From the NCBI GenBank assembly GCA_017652965.1, contig JAGBZZ010000358.1, positions 1 to 12,844 of the forward strand: a stretch of DNA of 12,844 bases, written 5' to 3'. Of the stretch, positions 6,718 through 12,844 are shown one piece after another. The notes below the pieces were generated by a model that had not been told where the DNA came from, did not search any database, and worked only from the letters and a program-made list of their open reading frames with translations. Source of the DNA: Clostridia bacterium. GTDB taxonomy: Bacteria > Bacillota_A > Clostridia > Oscillospirales > CAG-272. How positions within the stretch are numbered: position 1 is the stretch's first letter; each line of letters starts with the position of its first letter. A program made the translations under genes and the position numbers.

Positions 6718-8865
6718 TTGGCTACCAAGATCGCCCTTGCGGGCAACCCGAACTCGGGCAAGACCACCCTTTTTAACCTTCTGACAGGCTCAAACCAGTT
6801 TGTAGGAAACTGGCCGGGAGTCACGGTGGAAAAGAAGGAGGGACGGCTTAAAAAATACAACGATGTGACCGTTACCGACCTGCCCGGTATCTATTCGCTT
6901 TCCCCCTACACGCCCGAGGAGGTCGTGGCGCGGCGCTATCTCCTTGAGGAGGCGCCCGACGTTATCCTGAACATCGTGGATGCCTCAAACCTTGAGCGCA
7001 ATCTGTATCTGACCACCCAGCTCCTTGAGCTTGGCATCCCGACGGTGGTCGCCCTTAATATGATGGACACGGTGGAAAAGCGGGGTGACCGCATCGACCT
7101 TGCGGGGATGAGCCGCAGGCTTGGCTGCCCTGTGCTTCCCATCTCTGCCCTGCGGGCGGAGGGGATCACCGAGGTGACCGAGGCCGCCCTTGTTGCCTCA
7201 CACACAAAGGCGCACGTCTCGCACCACATCTTCTCGGGCGCCGTTGAGCACGCGCTGGCGCACATCGAGGAGGCCGTGCTGCATGCATGGCCGAAGGAGC
7301 AGCAGCGGTGGTATGCCGTCAAGCTTTTTGAGCGTGACGAGGCAGTGCTTGCCGACCTTGCCCTGCCGGACGAGGTGCTCTCACACATTGAGGAGGATAT
7401 CCTGATGTGCGAGCATGAGCTGGATGACGATGCCGTATCGATCATCATCAATGAGCGCTACGATTCGATCACCGTGCTTTTGAACGGCATCTATCAGAGG
7501 GCCAAGCACGGCCTTAGCCCCACCGAGCGGATCGACCGTGTGGTGACCAACCGCTATCTTGCCCTTCCCATTTTCGCGCTGATCATGTTTCTCGTTTACT
7601 TTATCTCGGTCACCACGGTCGGCTCGCTGGCTACAGACTGGATGGTGGACGGGCTGTTTGGCGAGGGCTTTTACCTCTTTGGAAGCGCGGTCTTTGTCCC
7701 CGGCCTTCCGATACTGATCGAGAAGGGGCTTACCGCTATCGGCTGTTGGGGCTGGCTTTCCTCACTGATCCTGGATGGGATCGTGGCGGGGGTCGGCGCG
7801 GTGCTTAGCTTTGTCCCCCAGATCTTTGTCCTGTTTCTCCTTTTGGCCTTTCTTGAGGCCTGCGGATACATGTCCCGCATTGCCTTTATGCTTGACCGCA
7901 TCTTCCGCAAATTCGGGCTTTCCGGGAAGTCCTTTATCCCGATGCTGATCGGCACGGGGTGCAGTGTCCCCGGGATCATGGCCTCGCGCACGATCGAAAA
8001 CGAGGCCGACCGCCGCATGACGGTGATCACGACCTCCTTTATGCCCTGCAGTGCCAAGCTCCCCTTTATCGCAATGATCGCGGGGGCGGTCTTCGGCGGG
8101 GCGTGGTGGGTCGCCCCCACTGCCTACTTCCTTGGGGTCGTGGCTATCGCCTTTTCGGGGCTCTTCTTAAAGAGGACAAAGCCCTTTATGGCCGAGCCCA
8201 CCCCCTTTGTGATGGAGCTGCCCGCCTATCATATGCCCCGCCCCGTTGACCTTTTCCGCAGTATGTGGGAGCGCGGCTGGTCGTTTGTCAAAAAGGCCGC
8301 CACCGTTATCCTGCTTTCCACCATCGTTTTGTGGTTCCTCACCTACTTTGGCTTTGCGCAGGGCGGCTTCCGCATGCTGGAGGAGACCGAGCTTTCCGCA
8401 AGCCTTTTGGCCGGCATCGGCAAAAGCTTTGCCTGGGTGTTTGCCCCGCTTGGCTTTGGAAGCTGGCAGGCGGCCGTGGCCGCCGTCACCGGGCTTGTGG
8501 CCAAGGAGAACATCGTAGGCACGCTGACCATCCTCTACGGCGACAGTGCCGGCATCGGCGCCGCCTTTACGACCGCCTCCGGCCTTGCTTACCTCGTCTT
8601 TAACCTCCTGTGCGCCCCCTGCTTTGCCGCCATCGGCGCTATCCGCCGTGAGATGAAAAGCACAAGGTGGACCCTCTTTGCCCTCGGTTATCAGACAGCG
8701 CTTGCCTGGTTTTCGGCCCTTGTCGTCTATCACACCGTCTCTCTCTTTACGGGCGGGGCGCATCCCCTCGGCATTCTTGCCACCCTCCTTGTGCTCCTTG
8801 GCATCGTCGCCTTCTTCCTCTATCCGAAGATCGCACCGAAGCTGAAAAGAAAAACCGAAATCTGA
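6718..8865 (+). CDS. feoB: FeoB, ferrous iron transporter with N-terminal GTPase domain
   Basis: Inner-membrane Fe2+ uptake protein of 715 residues, close to the usual length. The N-terminal G domain shows G1 GNPNSGKT (9-16), a G2 region around NWPGVTVEKKEG, G3 DLPG (54-57), G4 NMMD (114-117) and G5 SAL (143-145). A helical linker (about 165-265) leads into a polytopic membrane domain. That domain holds the two inverted gate-type motifs: GTGCSVPGIMASRTIEN with a conserved Cys, and further on GLVAKENIVGT followed by LLCAPCFAAIGAIRREM with two Cys. The start is TTG with a strong ribosome binding site. It lies downstream of feoA and 26 bases upstream of the Cys-rich membrane protein gene. Expression is probably iron-repressed through the GTTAGC-N4-GCTAAC sites. 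Reading frame and motifs look intact. Confidence 0.97.
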   Translation: MATKIALAGNPNSGKTTLFNLLTGSNQFVGNWPGVTVEKKEGRLKKYNDVTVTDLPGIYSLSPYTPEEVVARRYLLEEAPDVILNIVDASNLERNLYLTTQLLELGIPTVVALNMMDTVEKRGDRIDLAGMSRRLGCPVLPISALRAEGITEVTEAALVASHTKAHVSHHIFSGAVEHALAHIEEAVLHAWPKEQQRWYAVKLFERDEAVLADLALPDEVLSHIEEDILMCEHELDDDAVSIIINERYDSITVLLNGIYQRAKHGLSPTERIDRVVTNRYLALPIFALIMFLVYFISVTTVGSLATDWMVDGLFGEGFYLFGSAVFVPGLPILIEKGLTAIGCWGWLSSLILDGIVAGVGAVLSFVPQIFVLFLLLAFLEACGYMSRIAFMLDRIFRKFGLSGKSFIPMLIGTGCSVPGIMASRTIENEADRRMTVITTSFMPCSAKLPFIAMIAGAVFGGAWWVAPTAYFLGVVAIAFSGLFLKRTKPFMAEPTPFVMELPAYHMPRPVDLFRSMWERGWSFVKKAATVILLSTIVLWFLTYFGFAQGGFRMLEETELSASLLAGIGKSFAWVFAPLGFGSWQAAVAAVTGLVAKENIVGTLTILYGDSAGIGAAFTTASGLAYLVFNLLCAPCFAAIGAIRREMKSTRWTLFALGYQTALAWFSALVVYHTVSLFTGGAHPLGILATLLVLLGIVAFFLYPKIAPKLKRKTEI

Positions 8866-8891
8866 ACACGCCACCGAAAGGAGGCAATGTT

Positions 8892-9077
8892 ATGTTTACA
8901 TTTATATCCGAAAACATCGGCTCTCTACTGATTTTGCTTACCGTTGTCTCTATCGCGGCCGCGATCCTTGCCTTTCGCATCCGTGCCAAAAGACAAGGAA
9001 GGACCTCCTGCGGCTGTGGTTGTGCCTCCTGCCCGATGGCCGACAAATGCCACCCGAGGAAGGACGGCACCGGGTAA
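8892..9077 (+). CDS. FeoB-associated Cys-rich membrane protein
   Basis: A 61-residue protein with one N-terminal membrane helix (about 10-28), a basic stop-transfer stretch (RIRAKRQGR, 29-37) and a cytosolic tail with five cysteines: Cys40, 42, 44, 47 and 53 (SCGCGCASCPMADKC). This matches the small proteins found after feoB in many Firmicutes (Pfam family FeoB_associated). They are thought to help FeoB, possibly by binding iron on the inner face, but the role is not established. AAAGGAGG (8877-8884) lies 7 bases before the ATG. The gene is too short to be confidently called by length alone; position, ribosome binding site and Cys pattern support it. Last gene of the feo operon. Confidence 0.88.
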   Translation: MFTFISENIGSLLILLTVVSIAAAILAFRIRAKRQGRTSCGCGCASCPMADKCHPRKDGTG

Positions 9078-9089
9078 GCGTATAAACAG

Positions 9090-9124
9090 AAAGCACCTAT
9101 GACCGCTTGGTCATAGGTGCTTTT
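9090..9124. terminator. Bidirectional terminator between the convergent feo and GH4-GH35 operons
   Basis: Perfect 15-bp stem, AAAGCACCTATGACC (9090-9104) and its complement (9109-9123), with a GCTT loop. On the plus strand it is followed by TTTTCCTTT and stops the feo transcript. On the minus strand it is followed by TTTCTGTTTAT and lies 8 bases past the GH35 stop. Confidence 0.92.
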
Positions 9125-9131
9125 CCTTTGG

Positions 9132-10895
9132 TTAGCCGAGGATCGGCTCGGAGTAAAAATTGATCCTTGGGGAATCGACGCCGTCGGTCTCAAAAACGAT
9201 GATCTCGTTCTCGCCCTCGCGTAGGATGGGGGCGGGGAGATAGAGGGTTCTTTGCGGGCCCTTATCGTTCCAGTACCGACCGAGATTGAAGCCGTTGACC
9301 GTGATAAAGCCCTTATGGAAGCCGGTAGCCTCCAGGAAGGTATCGGCGGGTGTGCCGTCTATGCACAGCCTGCCGCGGTAGAAGCGGGGTGTGCCATCAA
9401 AGGCGGTGTCCCTGCCAAAGTCAAGCGCCGTGAGATCCTCCATCGTCAGGGGGGTCATCGTGAAATCAAAGTGATAGGACATGCCAAGGCGCACACCGCC
9501 GAGAAGCCCCTTGCGATCCAGGGTGAGATGCCCGAAGTTGATGCGGCCGAGGTTTTCCACAAGAATATCCAGCCGTACCTCCTCGCCCGTGCGCACGCCG
9601 ATCATCACCTCGTCGCACCGCCCCATGCGGTCGCGGATGCCGACAAGCTTACCGTTCACAAAGATGTGGGCGCGGTCGTGCAGATCCTCCAGCACCAGCG
9701 GGCGGGGGGCAAAACCCCCGCGCAGGGTGGTGGAATAGAGAAGATAGCCGAAGTCCTGCCCCACTTCCTCCATGGAAAGCGGCGCAGCATCCCGTATCCC
9801 CGTACCAAGGGCGGGGAGGGCGTCAAAGAGGCCGACGCTCTCACTAAGGGTGAGGCTACCGTAGGCCGCCTTTTTGGTGTTCTCTACGTCAAGGGGCGGC
9901 TCCTTGCCAAGGAAGCGGGAAAGCTCCCCTCGCACGGCAAAGTAGGTGGGGGTCAGGTCGCCCGCCTCGGAAAGCGGGGCGCTATAGTCATAGCTTGTCA
10001 CGGTCGGCTGATAGAGGCCCTCTTTGAGGTCGTAATTTGCACCGTTCAGAAAGCCAAAGTTGGTGCCGCCGTGGAACATATAGAAATTGAAGGACGCCCC
10101 CATCTCTAACATCTCGTGCAGATCGCGCACGGTATCCTCTGCCGTGCGGAGGTGATGCTCTTCTCCCCAGTGGTCAAACATCCCACACCAGAACTCGCCG
10201 CACATCAGGGGGTCGTGCGGGCGGTGTGCCGCTATGGCGGCAAAGGCATCCTTCGGGTGGTCGCCAAAGTTCATGACCGAGAAAAGCTCGGGAACCGTGC
10301 CACCCGAGATCATAAAGTCACAGGGGCCGTCCGAGGTAAAGAGGAGACAGTCGGCCCCGTATTCCCGGTAAATGGCCGTGACGGCGCGCAGATAGTCCTT
10401 ATCGTCGGCAAACGAGCCGTACTCGTTTTCCACCTGCATCATAATGATCGGGCCGCCGTGCGTGGAAAGGTAGGGGGCAACGCGGGTCAGAAGCTCGCGG
10501 TAATAGGGACGCACCTTTTGGAGATACCGGGGGGAATTACACCGCACGCGCACGTCGGGATAGCGAAGAAGCCAGGAGGGGAGTCCCCCACCCTCAAACT
10601 CCGCACAGATAAAGGGGCCGGGGCGCAGGATAACCTTCAGCCCGAGAGAGTCGGCAATCTCGATAAAGCGGACGATATCCAGCCCGCCCGAGAAGCAGAA
10701 CTCGCCCTCGCGGCGCTCATGCAGGTTCCAGGCGACGTAGGTCTCCACCGTATTGAAGCCGCAGGCGCGAAGCTTTTTCAGGCGATCCTCCCAGTACTCG
10801 GGAATCACGCGGAAATAGTGGATCGCGCCCGAAATCACGGTAAAGGGCTTGCCGTCAAGCAGGAATTGCTTGCCTCGGATGGAAAGCTCACTCAT
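9132..10895 (-). CDS. GH35 beta-galactosidase, cytoplasmic
   Basis: Retaining exo-beta-galactosidase of 587 residues, with no signal peptide, so it should act on imported oligosaccharides. The N-terminal TIM barrel (about 8-320) begins with the family-typical FLLDGKPFTVISGAIHYFR. GGPIIMMQVENEY (147-159) matches the family 35 signature, with Glu158 as the likely acid/base. PLMCGEFWCGMFDHWG (229-244) carries the likely nucleophile Glu234. FMFHGGTNFG-type residues follow the barrel. The C-terminal part contains the jelly-roll domains, including a HIFVNGKLVG segment and the late GFHKGFITVNGFNLGRYW segment typical of the family. The ATG overlaps the GH4 stop in ATGA, so translation is coupled. In this context galactan or galactose-bearing pectin side chains are plausible substrates (inference). 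Confidence 0.93.
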   Translation of the reverse strand: MSELSIRGKQFLLDGKPFTVISGAIHYFRVIPEYWEDRLKKLRACGFNTVETYVAWNLHERREGEFCFSGGLDIVRFIEIADSLGLKVILRPGPFICAEFEGGGLPSWLLRYPDVRVRCNSPRYLQKVRPYYRELLTRVAPYLSTHGGPIIMMQVENEYGSFADDKDYLRAVTAIYREYGADCLLFTSDGPCDFMISGGTVPELFSVMNFGDHPKDAFAAIAAHRPHDPLMCGEFWCGMFDHWGEEHHLRTAEDTVRDLHEMLEMGASFNFYMFHGGTNFGFLNGANYDLKEGLYQPTVTSYDYSAPLSEAGDLTPTYFAVRGELSRFLGKEPPLDVENTKKAAYGSLTLSESVGLFDALPALGTGIRDAAPLSMEEVGQDFGYLLYSTTLRGGFAPRPLVLEDLHDRAHIFVNGKLVGIRDRMGRCDEVMIGVRTGEEVRLDILVENLGRINFGHLTLDRKGLLGGVRLGMSYHFDFTMTPLTMEDLTALDFGRDTAFDGTPRFYRGRLCIDGTPADTFLEATGFHKGFITVNGFNLGRYWNDKGPQRTLYLPAPILREGENEIIVFETDGVDSPRINFYSEPILG

Positions 10896-12292
10896 TTGAA
10901 ATACTCGCCAAGGTAGGCCTTCGTATTCTCGACCATCTCGTCAAAAAGCTTTCTGGCCTCGGCCACCGGCAGACGGGTGAGAGGGTCATTGGCGAAGGCG
11001 CGGAAGGCAAGGTCAAGGTCATAGGCAAAGGCGGCCTCGATCACCATCTCCTGCTCGGCCGAGATGCGCGCAACGAGGTTGTAGATCGGAAGCGGGATCT
11101 CACCGGCCTGCACGGGGACCACCGTGTCGGCGGTAAAGCTGGCGTTGGTCTCCACCACCGCGCCAAGCGGCAGGTTGGGGATCTGCCCGACGTTCGGCAG
11201 GTTGACGTTGGTCACAAGGTCGGAAAGACCGAGGATCGCGCGCATCTGGCGCACCCCCTCCTCGCCCGTGCCGGCCAGCTTGACGACCTCCTCGCCCGAA
11301 ACCAGGCGCTCGCGTCTTGCAAGGCGCTCCTTGAGGGTCTCCTTTCTCCAGGAAACCGGGGTAAGGCCAAAGTGCCACTTCCCCATCACCTGCTCGGGGG
11401 TATCCAGGTACCAGCTACCCTCGCAGAACTCGGCCAGGTGACGGTCACCCGCCGCGGCAATGACGCCGTAGCGGTCAAACAGGTCAAACTTTACGCTGTT
11501 GTCGCTCTTGAAGGCGCGGTTCATCCAGTTGTCATCCACGATCTCATCGACGTGCGAGCTCTTCCAGTCTGCCACGTGCTCACGGTAGACGTCGTACAGG
11601 TCAATATTGCGGTAGGTTGCCTTGGTGACCCAGGTGAAGTGGTTGACACCGACCACGTTGGTCTTGATCTCATCGCGACGGGCATCGATGCCGCGGCGTT
11701 CCTTTAAGAGCTTGACAAGGATATTCTGCGTGCCGAAGACCTCGTGGCAGCAGCCAAAGGCCTTGATACCCGGGAACTCCTTATACAGTGCGCGCACCGA
11801 AAGGGTCATGGGGTTGGTGTAGTTGATGACCCACGCATCCGGGCAGAACTCGCGGATGGCACGGGCGATCTCGCGGAACATCGGAATGGTACGCAGGGCG
11901 CGCACGATACCGCCGGGGCCGGTCGAATCGCCAACCGGCTGCCAGATGCCGTACTTCTCGGGGGTATGCACGTCGCTTTCCATCTCATCAAAGGTGCCGG
12001 GCAGGATCGAGATCACCACAAAATCCGCCCCGGTCAGCGCTTCCCCGATCGTTTTGGTGGCAACGTAGGTGAACTCGGATACCGCATCGGGCAGGGCGTT
12101 GATGTTGTTACCGATGATCGCGTTCTTCTCGGCCGCCTCATAGTCAATGTCGTAAAGTGCAACAGTCCCGTTCATATCGGGGGCCATTGCCAGGTCGCTC
12201 ATCAGTCCCCACGCCCAACCGCGCGAGCCACCGCCGATATAGGCAATTTTCAGGTTATTTGCTTTTTTTCCGTCAAAGGTTACGCTTCCCAT
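10892..12292 (-). CDS. lplD: GH4 NAD+- and metal-dependent glycosidase, LplD-type alpha-galacturonidase
   Basis: Cytosolic enzyme of 466 residues that would release galacturonic acid from alpha-linked galacturonides using NAD+ and a divalent metal through the GH4 oxidation-elimination route. The N-terminal Rossmann motif is IAYIGGGSRGW (16-26). TNP (159-161), CCHEV (181-185) and GVNHFTW (215-221) are in place; Cys182 and His218 are the expected metal ligands. GH4 subgroups differ in the residue after Cys-His. Here it is Glu, as I recall for Bacillus subtilis LplD, and long stretches such as ISILPGTFDEMESDVH also recall LplD. An alpha-galactosidase or alpha-glucosidase is less likely. AGGAG (12300-12304, minus strand) lies 7 bases before the ATG. 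First gene of the operon, overlapping GH35 by 4 bases. Confidence 0.88.
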   Translation of the reverse strand: MGSVTFDGKKANNLKIAYIGGGSRGWAWGLMSDLAMAPDMNGTVALYDIDYEAAEKNAIIGNNINALPDAVSEFTYVATKTIGEALTGADFVVISILPGTFDEMESDVHTPEKYGIWQPVGDSTGPGGIVRALRTIPMFREIARAIREFCPDAWVINYTNPMTLSVRALYKEFPGIKAFGCCHEVFGTQNILVKLLKERRGIDARRDEIKTNVVGVNHFTWVTKATYRNIDLYDVYREHVADWKSSHVDEIVDDNWMNRAFKSDNSVKFDLFDRYGVIAAAGDRHLAEFCEGSWYLDTPEQVMGKWHFGLTPVSWRKETLKERLARRERLVSGEEVVKLAGTGEEGVRQMRAILGLSDLVTNVNLPNVGQIPNLPLGAVVETNASFTADTVVPVQAGEIPLPIYNLVARISAEQEMVIEAAFAYDLDLAFRAFANDPLTRLPVAEARKLFDEMVENTKAYLGEYFK

Positions 12293-12320
12293 AATACCTC
12301 TCCTGAAATTGATTTGTTTA

Positions 12321-12331
12321 CTGTTTCACAG
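12321..12331. promoter_or_regulatory. Small palindrome near the GH4 operon transcription start
   Basis: CTGT-TTC-ACAG occupies about positions +1 to +11 of the predicted GH4 transcript. Its location suits a repressor site, but it is short, there is only one copy, and no regulator is encoded nearby. This is a tentative call. Confidence 0.3.
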
Positions 12332-12338
12332 CATCTTC

Positions 12339-12367
12339 ATTATAAGGGATTGCACCGCGAAAGTCAA
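12339..12367 (-). promoter_or_regulatory. Sigma-A promoter of the GH4-GH35 operon
   Basis: On the minus strand: TTGACT (12367-12362), a 17-base spacer and a perfect TATAAT (12344-12339). The start is expected near 12332, giving a leader of about 40 bases before the GH4 ATG. Confidence 0.88.
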
Positions 12368-12398
12368 CCGTTGCAAGGAAAAAGTGAGAAGTTTTTTC

Positions 12399-12427
12399 TT
12401 GACTTTTTGCGGAGTTTCTGCTATCAT
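12399..12427 (+). promoter_or_regulatory. Sigma-A promoter of the small HMA protein gene
   Basis: TTGACT (12399-12404), a 17-base spacer and TATCAT (12422-12427) preceded by TGC, an extended -10. It is divergent from the GH4 promoter; the two -35 boxes are 31 bases apart. No metal-type operator palindrome was seen around it. Confidence 0.78.
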
Positions 12428-12458
12428 AAAGGCGAGAAAGAGAAAGGAGCGACACACG

Positions 12459-12677
12459 ATGAAAAAGGTTATTCGCTTTACGGGCCTCGCCTGCCCGAAC
12501 TGCACAAGGAAGCTGGAGGAGGCCATGGCGGGGACCCCGGGGCTCATCTCCTTCGGTGCGAATTTCATCACGGGCAAGCTGACCGTGGAGGCCGAGGACA
12601 GCGCCTTCCCTGCCATTCTTGAGGCGATCACCGAAAAAGGCCGCGCCATCAAGCCCGAGTTTGAAATCAAGGATTGA
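12459..12677 (+). CDS. Small HMA-domain heavy-metal-binding protein
   Basis: A 72-residue soluble protein consisting of a single heavy-metal-associated (ferredoxin-like) domain. The metal-binding loop is GLACPNC with Cys12 and Cys15, followed by the helix TRKLEEAM and strands covering GLISFGANFITGKLTVEAE. The loop departs from the GMTCxxC of CopZ-type copper chaperones. Together with the NFITGKLTVE pattern it resembles the N-terminal domain of CadA/ZntA-type Cd/Zn ATPases, so Zn, Cd or Cu binding are all possible. The ATG at 12459 is chosen because AAAGGAG (12443-12449) precedes it and the domain starts at once; the longer in-frame upstream extension would run through the promoter. A metal-transport partner could lie just past the right edge (inference). 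Confidence 0.82.
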   Translation: MKKVIRFTGLACPNCTRKLEEAMAGTPGLISFGANFITGKLTVEAEDSAFPAILEAITEKGRAIKPEFEIKD

Positions 12678-12684
12678 CGGATCG

Positions 12685-12712
12685 TAAAAAAAGCCGCTTT
12701 TGCGGGGCTTCT
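12685..12712. terminator. Imperfect hairpin after the HMA gene
   Basis: AAGCCGC-TTTT-GCGGGGCTT forms a short stem with two bulged G residues. On the plus strand the tail is only CTTCTCAT, a poor terminator. On the minus strand it is followed by a run of seven T, which looks like a better terminator for transcription entering from the right. Confidence 0.45.
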
Positions 12713-12728
12713 CATAAGGAAGGTTACA

Positions 12729-12750
12729 ATTTGTAGGGACCGGCGTCCCC
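12729..12750. repeat. Possible fragment of a dispersed intergenic repeat
   Basis: TTTGTAGGGACCGGCGTCCCC holds a GGGAC-CGGC-GTCCC hairpin. It resembles the 'TTTGTAGGGAC...' intergenic repeats I recall from gut Clostridia genomes. Only one copy is in this window, so repetition cannot be shown here. Confidence 0.25.
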
Positions 12751-12794
12751 TATCCGCACGTGCACAAAGAAGTAAAGGGACATTTTCTCTACTA

Positions 12795-12823
12795 TGGACA
12801 AGATCAACACACCATGATATAAT
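12795..12823 (+). promoter_or_regulatory. Promoter pointing out of the right window edge
   Basis: TGGACA (12795-12800), a 17-base spacer and a perfect TATAAT (12818-12823) with TGA in front as an extended -10. Transcription would start near 12830 and run beyond the window. No gene start can be assigned in the remaining bases. Confidence 0.65.
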
Positions 12824-12844
12824 GCAAAAAATGGTTGAGAAAGA

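Noticed and set aside
9130..9136. GGTTAGC half-site downstream of the feo operon
   Set aside because: There is no matching second half. The bases contain the GH35 stop codon in a convergent region without a promoter.
9252..10916. Two plus-strand open frames (285 and 266 codons) opposite the GH35 gene
   Set aside because: They are antisense to a clear GH35 enzyme, have no ribosome binding sites and show low-complexity composition with no recognisable domain.
11744..12622. Plus-strand open frame of 292 codons running from the GH4 gene through the intergenic region into the HMA gene
   Set aside because: It crosses two divergent promoters and is antisense to GH4, then out of frame with the HMA gene. 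No ribosome binding site supports it.

Overview
The window looks like a GC-rich member of the Clostridia, perhaps a gut Oscillospirales- or Ruminococcaceae-like organism. The evidence is strong AGGAG-type ribosome binding sites at ideal spacing, sigma-A promoters with 17-base spacers, compact rho-independent terminators, a Firmicutes-style feoA-feoB-Cys-rich membrane protein operon, and a Bacillus LplD-like GH4 enzyme. The taxonomy is inferred; there is no rRNA or other marker gene here.

Layout. (1) Bases 1-2814, plus strand: the 3' part of a SERCA-like calcium P-type ATPase, then a coupled HAD-IB phosphatase, then a terminator. (2) 2868-3515, plus: a short YitT-family membrane protein whose stop codon lies inside the next promoter. 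(3) 3565-6271, plus: two tandem, closely related GH28-like beta-helix glycosidases with no signal peptide, with their own promoter and terminator. (4) 6336-9124, plus: a ferrous iron uptake operon (feoA, feoB, FeoB-associated Cys-rich membrane protein) with a consensus promoter and three copies of a GTTAGC-N4-GCTAAC palindrome, closed by a perfect 15-bp hairpin that probably also terminates the convergent operon. (5) 9132-12367, minus: a two-gene glycosidase operon, GH4 (LplD-type alpha-galacturonidase) then GH35 beta-galactosidase, overlapping by ATGA, with a near-consensus promoter. (6) 12399-12677, plus: a divergently transcribed small HMA metal-binding protein. (7) 12678-12844: a hairpin, a repeat-like fragment and a promoter pointing out of the right edge.

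How the genes may work together. The four glycosidases all appear cytoplasmic and fit breakdown of imported pectin fragments: galacturonides by GH28-like and GH4, galactose-containing side chains by GH35. No transporter or sugar regulator lies in the window, so uptake must be encoded elsewhere. The iron operon sits between the two glycosidase blocks as an independent unit. Nothing here is clearly an unknown system. The points most worth a second look are the triple feo operator, whose half-sites resemble DtxR half-sites but with a wider gap, and the GH28-like pair, which lacks several canonical GH28 catalytic residues. No rRNA, tRNA, CRISPR array or insertion sequence was recognised.
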